Under the pieces are notes generated by a model. The model worked only from the letters and a program-made list of their open reading frames with translations, was not told the origin of the DNA and did no database searches. From Aptenodytes patagonicus (lineage: Eukaryota; Chordata; Aves; Sphenisciformes; Spheniscidae), in contig NC_134974.1 in NCBI RefSeq assembly GCF_965638725.1, positions 930,001-994,000 on the forward strand: a DNA stretch of 64,000 nucleotides, written 5' to 3'. Position numbers and translations under genes: made by a program. The first letter of the stretch is position 1, and each line of letters begins with the position of its first letter. Shown here one piece after another: positions 17,506 through 38,300 of the stretch.

Positions 17506-17515
17506 CTTGTCAGGC

Positions 17516-17640
17516 ACGTGGGGATGGTGGGGATGGTGGAGATGGTGGGGATGCTGGGGATGCTGGGGATGCTGGCGAGGCAGGCAGCCCTGCAGGCAGC
17601 ACTGCAGGCAGCGAGGCAGGCAGCCCTGCAGGCAGCCCCC
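17516..17640. repeat. GATGGTGGG nonamer repeat followed by a GCAGGCAGC repeat
   Basis: First a run of GATGGTGGG/GATGCTGGG 9-mers, then copies of CAGGCAGCCCTG and CAGGCAGCACTG. Both lie just upstream of the UBQLN4 start, probably in its 5' UTR or core promoter. Confidence 0.65.
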
Positions 17641-17835
17641 CCCCCCCCGCTTTGCCGCTCTCTCCCCGCCCCCTCCCCGCCCCTTTAAGCCCCCCGCCCC
17701 CGCAGCGCTGCAGCTCCCCGCCGGGCCGCCGGGGGGCGGTAGCGGCGGCGCGGGGGGCCGGGGCGCCGCTCTCGCGCGGCGGCGCGCGCCGCCTTTCTCT
17801 GGCGACGGCCCGGGCTGGCGGGGCGGGCGGCGAAG

Positions 17836-29128
<11,293 letters not shown>

Positions 29129-30200
29129 ACTCTTGTCATGCTGCCCCACAGACATCAGCACATGCATCCATACACATGCACAGGGGGATCTTTCAGGAAA
29201 GCCCACCATCATTTTCATATCTGACAGCTGTCCATGTATTTAAAACAAAAAGATACAGCTTAACCCCTGACCTTCCTACTAAGTTAAGATTTCATGTTGA
29301 AATGCTCTTTAACTGGCTTGTATGTGGATTCCAGTTCTCATCGTGGCCACAGAGACTTCAGATGTGTATTTTTTCCTAAATATGCCCTCTGTCTCAGACA
29401 CTCTTCTCTCTCTCTCTAGATGGTAGAGGCGATACTTCTAGTTACTTACCTGAATGATTGTGTTTTGAGTAGCTTGATTTTAACTGTACATGATTCCCTC
29501 CCCTAGCCCTCCTTTCAGGCAAATATTTAAAACTTGAGCCAAGTTTGGGTTTGGGTTATTTCTCCCAGCATCTTATTGGGAATGGATCAAAAGAAAAATT
29601 GAAATGACCTGGAAATTTCTGATGTCATTTGTCTCAGTGTTCCCTTGGATGAACTGAGCCTGTGTCCCTTGCACACAGGTGCCTCTGATCTCCTGGTAGA
29701 GGGTTGATGTGCATGAAAACTACATCTGAAGTATGGCCTCTTTACGCTCTTGGGATGGTGTAAAGGAGCCTAGATGCCTTCAGGGATCAGGCTTGCTGTT
29801 CTTGAACTTGAGTTGAAAGTGCCGTGCAGAAGAACGTGTTCAAAAGGTGCGTTTCTGCCCAAGGAATTTAGTTCTGGCGCAGTAGTGGCAGGGGTTTGTT
29901 GACTCTTGTGCTCCGTAGGTTCGTTCCTGAACGTGTAAAAACAAAAAAGGAAGTTGAAAAATAAGTTAACAATCTTTTCGCTTCACTGGAAAATGTTGAA
30001 GTTCATGTTCTTCCCAGTTTAGATCCATCCTCCACGCCCCGCCCCCCCCCCCCCCCTCCATTTTGGTGTGTTTGAATGTTATGACTCTCCAAGAAGCTCC
30101 CCGAGGACCAGCAGGGTGATATTTTCCCAAGAGCCTCCATGGCTGTGTAATTTGCATACCATTTTTATCAAAGAGAAATAAATGCGCACAACCATCTGTC
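29129..30200 (+). other. UBQLN4: 3' UTR of UBQLN4
   Basis: No coding potential. It runs from the stop codon to the AATAAA at 30177. It contains a (CT)n stretch near 29405 and a 15-base C run at 30042-30056. Lower GC than the flanking DNA, as expected for a 3' UTR. Confidence 0.7.
30177..30182 (+). terminator. UBQLN4: Poly(A) signal of UBQLN4
   Basis: A canonical AATAAA in the context GAGAAATAAATGCG, 1.05 kb beyond the stop, followed by a CTGTCTCC/TGTATCTTCC pyrimidine- and T-rich downstream region. Confidence 0.75.
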
Positions 30201-30527
30201 TCCCTGCACTCCATGTATCTTCCTTGATTGCCACATTGAAGCTGATTGAGTTCCCCTAGTTACTTGTGATTAATCTGTCTTGTCCCCCATGCTTACCTCT
30301 TGCAGATAGTGTGGGGTGTCGTGCAACCTCCCCACCTGGCCGGGCTTCCTTCCCTCTTGTGGCAGGAAATCTTTTTGCCACTTCGGCACTTAAGAAATGC
30401 TGCTGAAGGCTTGCCCTAAATGTGCCCGTTTGGAAGCTTCCTTTGAATTAGGGACTGTCGAGTATGTGTAGGACAAGCTTAACAGCTGCTTGGTAGTTCT
30501 GCTGTGTTTGGATGACCTGATCGACAG

Positions 30528-30535
30528 TATATAAG
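30528..30535 (+). promoter_or_regulatory. TATA-like box TATATAAG
   Basis: TATATAAG matches the TATA consensus well and would put a start site near 30558. I see no clear CCAAT or GC box, coding exon or strong donor tied to it, so it may be chance. Confidence 0.15.
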
Positions 30536-31147
30536 AAGCCAGTGGGTTCTTCTGCTGACCCCAGAGGAGTTTGCTTGCAGCTGGAGCGTGCCAATACCCA
30601 GGGGAACCTGGGCAGCTCTGTGCGCAGTGGATTTTACCCCTGCTTTTCTATAGCAAGCACAGTGCTTGCTGTTAGCTGGGTGTTAGTATTCTGTTTTGTT
30701 TTGGGGTTTTTTTTTTAAAGTTTCTTCTGGCAGGGGAGGATTGGGTAGTGAGAGGGAATGGGAGGAATCCCAGCACTGCTTGCCTGTATACCTGTAAAAC
30801 CTGCTGCACCCAGCTTGCTTCTGAGTTTGAGATGGCATCTATCAATATCCCGTGTTGTTGGAGAGCGTAGGTGGAGCAGTGGTTGCTTGAGAAAACATGG
30901 GAGTGCACGCGGGCTGGAAATGCTCCTGCCTTTGTGTATGTGCATCACAACGAGACTCGGGTTTTTTAGATGAGGATTCGGAAAGCCTAGCTTTAATCTC
31001 TTCTCTTGGAGGCTGTGCACATACATGTGGATTTCTTTTTGCAACCTCTCCTCAAACATAAAAAGAATTTGCAAAGAGCTGCGTAAGGATGGGTACTGAA
31101 GTTCTTGATTGCACTGGCAGGGTCAGAGCTCTTTCCTAATGTTGCTA

Positions 31148-31327
31148 ATTGGCCCCTTTGCAGCTAAAAATGGGCTTATAAAAAGGCCTGTATGGTCCTT
31201 CATGGTATCTTAGATTTGGCAGATGTCCTTTGCCTGCACTAAGGTCTATTTATCTCTGCAAAGACTCCGTCCCCACGCAAGCCAGCTCTTGCAAAGAATG
31301 CGCTTGTGGGAGGATGGGGGTAACCAG
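31148..31327 (+). promoter_or_regulatory. Candidate promoter with first exon: inverted CCAAT, TATA box and consensus donor
   Basis: ATTGG (an inverted CCAAT box) at about 31149, TATAAAA at 31177-31183, then a possible start near 31207 and a perfect splice donor CCAG|GTGAGT after 31327. An ATG at 31223 stays open for exactly 35 codons to that donor, but its Kozak context is poor and the peptide resembles nothing I know. Spacing is right for a TATA promoter with a 120-base first exon. I see no obvious second exon, so a non-coding RNA or chance are the alternatives. Confidence 0.22.
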
Positions 31328-33639
31328 GTGAGTGAGAGGGAGCAGAGAAGGCAGCTGGAAGGAGAGGTGGTGCTGCTGGGTCACGGGGAGTGGAGACGTA
31401 CCCCCATCTTTGCGAAAAGGTTGTGCTCTGCGCTTGAACCTCTTTGAAAAGCAAAACTAGTCCCAAACCCTGTTGTTTCCTGGCCAGCCAGAAAACGGTC
31501 CTTCCAGCTCCCTCCTCAGTGTTAGCAAGATGTGCTGATGTGGTGTAAATCACACCAGCGCGAGGGATCTGTGTGCGTGTGAGGGGAGCTGGTGTGCTGC
31601 TTGCCGGATAGAAGCTTCTGACCTGTCCCTCCGCTTCTGATGTAGGAGGGACTTGGAGAGGCCAGGGGGGTCCGGTGAGTCCAAAGCAATGAGCCTGCCG
31701 AGAGGGAGGGCTCCTGCGAGGCTGTGGCTGCCATTGCTGTCTTGGCTTGGACCGGTGAGGTGGAGCAGAGTTGGTGATGCTTCAGCATCACTGAGATGAG
31801 GCCGGAGCTGAGCCGCACAGAGGCTGGCTGCTTGGTGCCTGCGAGCAAAGCTGGCTGGAAATACCTGCGTGGTGGAGGGATCCTGCTGGTAGTGTAGGCA
31901 GGCTGCTGTGAATTATTGAGGAGAATTAATGTGCTTCTTGTAGAAGTTCTTGCTAGGATATTTTTTTTTTTCTTAAGCTGAAGTCCTGCTTTTCCAGAGA
32001 GGGCTCTGGACTGTGGCAAGTGCGTGGAAGCCATTCTCCAGTGCTTCCCACAGAAGGAGGATAATGATTGTCATCTGTTCAGGGGAGAAGAGGGGGAAAT
32101 GCTGAGTCTTCACAGGCCATTCAGTCCTCAGTGTCCCTCTGCTTGTTTAAGCAGGAAAACATATTTCTCCTGTCTCTCTGTGTCGCAGCATCCGCTCTTA
32201 TGTCAGTTTGAGATTATTCCTCACCTGCTGCCAGCTCACCGACCAAGGTGCTAAAATAAAGATAACAGGGCAGCCTGCTATCTCGGCTTGCAGCCTCTGT
32301 TTGCATCTGATGTTCATCTACCAGCTCTCCAGCTTCCCCTGGGCAATTTGGCAAAGCTGCTACCCTCCATGCTCCCCTCCTTGCTGCTCCGGAGGGGCTT
32401 TGCTGTACTTGTGTGGAGCAGCCGGATGGATTTGTGGCTCTGGAGGTGAAGCAGTGCAGAGGGGAGCAGCTGCTTCCCCCTGCGGGGAAGGGGACGAGCT
32501 CAGGGAAATGCTCTGCGCTGGTGCAGCTTTTACCAACCCCTTGGCCCTTACAGGAGTTATTTTCCCCCAAGGTTGTGCTGAGCACTGTCTCTTTAGCGGG
32601 CTTTGCAGGCTTTTCCCTGTAGCTGCTACAACTGATGCTCTGGTCCCCCTTATCCCTCGGGGGGCAGAAAAGAATCGTGATCTGCCCGTGCCTATGCACT
32701 GGGGCGAAGTGCTGAGCTCAGAGCTCTGCCCTGCACCTGCCTTGGGAGCCTCTGGCCTCGGCTCTGGGCAGGGTAGTGGGAGCAGCAGCGTCCCCCCCCT
32801 TCTCAAAATGGGGGATAAAAGCTGGGAGGGGAAGGACTTGTGGCTTCCCCAGAAGGGGCCGTGGGGTGGGACGCAGCGGGGCTGTGGTCGGACGAGCCTG
32901 GAGGTGTGAGGGATGCGGCTGCTCCAGCCCTGGGTATCCGCAAGGGGATTTGGGTCTCACCTTTGGTCGGCCCAGGCTTGGGAGGAAAAGGCGGCTTTGA
33001 AGACTGGTGAGAAAGGAGCTTTTTAGTGAAACATTAATCCCCTCCAGAGAGCTTTCCCTAATCCTCAGTAATGTGCTGTTCAAAAGCCCACTTTCAAAGG
33101 AACAATTGCACTTTCTCCCTGTTGTGTATCTCCTTCCCCGAGGAATTGTCCAAAGGTGTTCCTTGCTGACTGTTTCCTCTCGTTTTTCTCTGATAAACAG
33201 AATTAATTCCTTTAAAATGTAATGGAAGGAGCAATTTCCTCAGCAGGTAGTGGCAAATATGGCTGATGGATTTGGAGAGATTTCTGCTGTCAAGGACTTA
33301 TTTTCACCTTATTCCTCCCCCCTCCCTGGCAGACAACCGCAGCCTTTTCCCCCCAATACCCAAATGTAACACTTTCAACTTTGAAATCAAACCTCTTAAA
33401 TGTGGCAGAGGGAGATACTGCAGGAAACGAACATCTAAATTTCTTTCAAGAAACCATTTTTTATTTTACGAAGGTCCCCGGCCACGGCATGGGCTGTTTC
33501 CTGCGGCCACAGCCGTGATTATGGGGGTGCAAGTTCAAACTGACTCTGTTAAAGTTAATAACTTCTGAACGTGCTGCAAGAGGGGGTCAGCAGGGAAATC
33601 TCCCAGCGTTAGGAGGTCATGGAGTGGGATAGCTTGGAA

Positions 33640-33690
33640 AAAATATACGTGTGTGTGTATATACACATATATATACGTATGTATATTGAA
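33640..33690. repeat. TA/TG microsatellite
   Basis: An imperfect alternating stretch: ATACGTGTGTGTGTATATAC, then ACATATATATACGTATGTATAT. Alternating purine/pyrimidine sequence with easily melted TA steps. Confidence 0.7.
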
Positions 33691-35107
33691 CTGCTGCAGC
33701 CACGGGAGCCATAAGGAAGGGCTAGAGGCAGAGCAGGCTGAACGAAACTCCTTTGCCTCTCTGCTCAATTCTGCAGCATTTCAGGGCAGAAAACAATGAT
33801 TTAGAGAGTGGTTGAGACATCGCCAGCTTGCTCGGCTGCCTGCCAGCAGGACGTGACCATGTCACATTCAGGTCCGTATTCACGTTGCTCTGACTTGGTT
33901 TATTTTTAATTTCTCCAGCAAGTTGCTACCTTGTTCCCTGCAGCTGCCCACCCAGCCCTGGCCGCGTTTCACCGGGGTTTGCACATGGGTGCAGCATTCC
34001 CAGCTTGCGGGGTCGGCTGTGCTGGAGCCAGCAGTGCCCGCCAGCGTGGAGCCTGTGCCTGGGGCAGGGCGGAGACTGGGATTTGTTGTTTGCTTCCCTT
34101 GACATTGGAAACAACAAAATCACAAGTCTTCCAGCCTGCCCCGGGGCTGAAGGATATGCGGTCGTCCAGAGAGCATCGCCGGGGCTGCCCTGGGGAGAGA
34201 GAAAAGGAGAGGGGTGGTGTTTGGGCACCTGCCCTTCCCTCTGGGTCTGCGTGTGCCTCGATATGGCCCTGTGTAGGGTTAGGTGGGATCTGGCTGATGC
34301 ACCTGTGCTTGCACCCATGGGTGCACGACGGGCTGCGTCAGCCACGAAACCCAGTGGGTTTCTAATGTGCGCTGGGAGAGGGTCCAGGGTGCCAGAGGGG
34401 CTTCGCAGCCCTTGGCCACTGCTGACAGCGGTGACACAAAGGATGGTGGTTGTGCCCGATGTCCCCCCCCCACTCAGTGCCAGCGATGGGTCTGAGCCCC
34501 AGCTCAGCCCCGATCTCCTGTTTGGGAGCCTGGACTGTCAGCGGACTGCTCCAGCCTCCCACGCTCTCCACGCTGCTCTGGGAAGGGTGTCTGCTTTTGG
34601 CAGATATTGCAGTGCTGGGATGTTTGGTCCTGCCTTTGCTCGTGTTTCCCTGGGTGCCCTGGTGGGAATATCCCCATCCTTGCTGCCTCCATTTCCCTGC
34701 TCTGTGAGGCACATCTGGGATGCGGCCGTGAGACGGCTCCTCCATGAAGGTTATTGCTGCTTTTTTTAATCCTAGCAGACAGAGCAGATAGCAGTGAAAT
34801 ATGGAGCAGTCAAGGCTGCTGCCCTGCAGACACCAGGCTGCTCTGGTCTCCCGGCTCGACTCGACCCTGGAGATAAGCCCCCAGCGCTCTTATCGAGGGG
34901 AGTGGGAGGGGAAGGCAGCAGGCACCGGGATGCTGGGGCTGGGTAAGAAAGCAAAGTGCAAGGAGATGCAGGAGCGATGCTGACGGGGCTGGAGCAGGGG
35001 AGGGGATGTCCCTCGACCCCCCTTGGCCATGCCAGTGAAATGCTGCTGCTGTGTGCGGCGGTTGCAGCAGTGCCAAGTACGGAGTTGGTGCCTTTGCTGT
35101 ATGTGCA

Positions 35108-36755
35108 GCACATTGCACAGCACACACACCACGTGCACCCCATTGCACACCTCGCATGCCATGCACCCCATTGCATAGCACGCACCCTGTACACCCCATT
35201 GCACACCTCGCATGCCGCACACCCCGTGCACACCCTGTCATGCACCCCATTGCACAGCATGCACCCTGTACACCCCATTGCACACCTCGCATGCCGCACA
35301 CCCCGTGCACACCCTGTCATGCACCCCATTGCACAGCACACTCCATGCACACCCTGTAGACCCCATTGCACACCTCGTATGCCACACACCTCGTGCACAC
35401 CCTGTCATGCACCCCATTGCACAGCATGCACCCTGTACACCCCATTGCACACCTCGCATGCCGCACACCCCGTGCACACCCTGTCATGCACCCCATTGCA
35501 CAGCACACTCCATGCACACCCTGTAGACCCCATTGCACACCTCGTATGCCACACACCTCGTGCACACCCTGTCATGCACCCCATTGCACAGCATGCACCC
35601 TGTACACCCCATTGCACACCTCGCATGCCGCACACCCCGTGCACACCCTGTCATGCACCCCATTGCACAGCACACTCCATGCACACCCTGTAGACCCCAT
35701 TGCACACCTCGTATGCCACACACCCCGTGCACACCCTGTCATGCACCCCATTGCACAGCACACTCCATGCACACCCTGTAGACCCCATTGCACACCTTGC
35801 GTGCCACACACCCCGTGCACACCCTGTCATGCACCCCATTGCACAGCACGCACCCTGTACACCCCATTGCACACCTCGCATGCCGCACACCCCGTGCACA
35901 CCCTGTCATGCACCCCATTGCACAGCACACTCCATGCACACCCTGTACACCCCATTGCACACCTCGTATGCCACACACCCCGTGCACACCCTGTCATGCA
36001 CCCCACTGCACAGCACGCACCCTGTACACCCCATTGCACACCTCGCATGCACACACCCCGTGCACACCCTGTCATGCACCCCATTGCACAGCACACTCCA
36101 TGCACACCCTGTAGACCCCATTGCACACCTCGTATGCCACACACCTCGTGCACACCCTGTCATGCACCCCATTGCACAGCATGCACCCTGTACACCCCAT
36201 TGCACACCTCGCATGCCGCACACCCCGTGCACACCCTGTCATGCACCCCATTGCACAGCACACTCCATGCACACCCTGTAGACCCCATTGCACACCTCGT
36301 ATGCCACACACCCCGTGCACACCCTGTCATGCACCCCATTGCACAGCACACTCCATGCACACCCTGTAGACCCCATTGCACACCTTGCGTGCCACACACC
36401 CCGTGCACACCCTGTCATGCACCCCATTGCACAGCACGCACCCTGTACACCCCATTGCACACCTCGCATGCCGCACACCCCGTGCACACCCTGTCATGCA
36501 CCCCATTGCACAGCACACTCCATGCACACCCTGTACACCCCATTGCACACCTCGTATGCCACACACCCCGTGCACACCCTGTCATGCACCCCACTGCACA
36601 GCACGCACCCTGTACACCCCATTGCACACCTCGCATGCACACACCCCGTGCACACCCTGTCATGCACCCCATTGCACAGCACACTCCATGCACACCCTGT
36701 AGACCCCATTGCACACCTTGCGTGCCACACACCCTGTGCACATCCTGTCATAACA
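35108..36755. repeat. CA-rich satellite, 79/88 bp units in a 588-bp higher-order repeat
   Basis: About 1.65 kb of tandem units. Two unit types, 79 and 88 bases, differ mainly by a 9-base CTCCATGCA-type insertion. Both contain CCCATTGCACA, GTACACCCC or GTAGACCCC, CACACCTCG and CCCTGTCATGCAC. Unit starts follow spacings of 79, 88, 79, 88, and a larger block of 588 bases repeats almost exactly (for example 35533 against 36121, 35700 against 36288, 35788 against 36376). There are no unique spacers, so it is not a CRISPR array. The 614-codon plus-strand frame across it (35366-37210) is a by-product of stop-free units. Confidence 0.93.
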
Positions 36756-37480
36756 CCTCATCGCACCCCTGCTCACCTTGGGGCTGGTTGCCCATCCTCC
36801 CCACCAACTCTTCCAGCTGGTGTCAGCGGAGCAGTGACGTGCAGGAGTTCGTGGCAGCTCTGGGCTGCTCCTGCCCAGTCGGAGCACGGTGTGAGCAGCT
36901 GCGCAGGGAGGCTGAGGCATTTGCACGGGGACACCCCCACGTACGCTGCCTCCCCACCGGACCACGTCCTCCTCCTGCTTTAGGAAGCGCTGCTTTGCTG
37001 GAGCAAAGGGAGTTCCAGGGGACGCAACGTGGGTGCATGTCTCCATCCCTGCAGCATCACCCGAGCCAGACCCCGTGGACAGCAGGGCAAGGGGTGCCAG
37101 ACCGGGGTGCCCCCAGCTCTGCCGGTGCATCCAAGCCCAGGGTGCTGGCAGCTGCCAGCGTCTGGGAGTCTTATAGCGAGACTGGCCTGGCAATAGGCTG
37201 GCCTTGGTGACAGCTTTGAGTGGCAGCTGGTGAAGGGACGGAGCTGGGAGGGACAAGGACGCAGCGTGGCTTGGCCTGGCCCAGCTGCACGATGCACGGG
37301 GGATGGGGCTGGGTTGCCCCAGGGCTGTGCGTATGGAGGGGAGAGGGGCCATGGCACCGGCTCAGGATCTGACCCCTGCCCGCTGCACAGCCCTGGAGAA
37401 AAGCAAACAGCCCCCGGCTGCGGGGCCCGAGCACTGTGCCATGGTTTCCACTGGGCTTTCCGGCTGGCCACGCGTGCCTG
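36756..37480. other. Intergenic DNA between the satellite and the GT-rich tract
   Basis: GC-rich unique sequence. I see no exon with family similarity and no promoter signal. The long frame entering from the satellite ends at 37210. Confidence 0.4.
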
Positions 37481-37995
37481 CATGCACACACATGCGCGTG
37501 CACACGCACACGTACCCTCTGAGGCTGCAGGGCCTGCTCTGCCCCTGGCCCAGACTCAGCAGCACCAGCACACGTGTGAAGCAGGCGACGAGCAGCAGGC
37601 ATGTGTGCCGTGCAGCTGCACAGGGGAGCAGCGTGTGTGCGTGCAACGTGCAGGCAGCAGGTATGCGCAGCGCACGGACACCAGCGTGTAAAACGCTGTG
37701 TTTGTGCAACGCACGGTTAGCTGTGTGCGCGTGTGTTCTGTGGCACACCCAGCCAGCGGGGGGGGGGGGGGGGGGGGGCACATGTATGTGCAACGTTCGG
37801 CCGGTGGGGATGGGTGGGTGCGTGTGCGCGCGCATACGTGTGCCTGCACGTGTGTGCGTGTATGCGTGTGCACGTGAGTCCGTGCACACGTGTCGGTGTG
37901 CATGTGTGTATATGCGTGTGCATGCATATGAGCGTAGGTGTGCGCACGTTTCTGTGTGTGCGCGCGCACGTGTTTGTATACGCGTGCGTGTCCCC
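37481..37995. repeat. Alternating purine/pyrimidine (GTGCGT/CACACG) tract with a 21-base G run
   Basis: About 0.5 kb dominated by imperfect GTGTGC, GCGTGT and CACACG steps, densest at 37815-37990. Such DNA favours the left-handed Z form. A run of 21 G lies at 37758-37778. The tract ends just upstream of the GPATCH4 CpG island. Confidence 0.8.
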
Positions 37996-38300
37996 GTGTC
38001 CCTCCCTGTGTCCCCGCGTCCGCCGGCTCGTGCGCGCGCACCCCGCCGACCCGCAGCCCCACGCCGGGCGCGCTCCCGGCCGCGCCACGCGCGCATGCGC
38101 AGAGCCCCTTTCTCGGCGGCCCCGCCGCCGTCCGAGTGCGCCTGCGCGGACCCCCGCCCTCGGCCATGAGCTCCGCCCCGCACTGGCCGCGTGCGCATGC
38201 GCACCCGGCGCTTCCTGCCGGGCGGCGGCGGCAGCAGCGTGGGGCGGGCGGCGGCGGCGGCGGCTGAGGGGATCCCCGCCACCCTCCGGGACCCGCCGCC
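37996..38300 (+). promoter_or_regulatory. GPATCH4: CpG-island promoter of GPATCH4
   Basis: Very GC-rich with many CpG and GCGCATGCGC motifs. TGCGCATGCGCA-type palindromes, which match the NRF1 consensus, occur near 38090-38100 and 38190-38200. There is no TATA box. The island continues into exon 1 and intron 1 (to about 38560). NRF1-type sites fit a housekeeping nucleolar gene. Confidence 0.65.

Larger units (their letters stand above)
16759..17835. promoter_or_regulatory. Head-to-head LAMTOR2 / UBQLN4 promoter interval
   Basis: The two start codons face away from each other 1,077 bases apart. The UBQLN4 side (about 17640-18010) is extremely GC- and CpG-rich, with no TATA box, a typical CpG-island promoter that runs into exon 1. 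The LAMTOR2 side is GC-rich but poorer in CpG. Between them lie two blocks of tandem repeats (17255-17505 and 17516-17640). The human orthologues are also arranged head to head. Confidence 0.6.
30201..35107. other. Gene-poor interval between UBQLN4 and the CA-rich satellite
   Basis: About 4.9 kb without a recognisable protein-coding exon, RNA gene or known repeat family. Two TATA-like boxes (30528 and 31177) and a strong splice donor (31328) are the only promoter-like signals I found; they are listed separately. A TA/TG microsatellite lies at about 33640-33690. Base composition is mixed, less GC-rich than the gene blocks. Confidence 0.5.

Noticed and set aside
35108-36755. CRISPR-like appearance of evenly spaced repeats
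   Set aside because: Vertebrate context, no unique spacers, and the units are contiguous satellite monomers.
35366-37210. A 614-codon plus-strand open frame (HTSYATHLVHTLSC-type repeats)
   Set aside because: It lies across the CA-rich satellite whose units carry no stop in this frame. There is no conserved domain, no promoter and no splice structure, and several frames on both strands are open as well.
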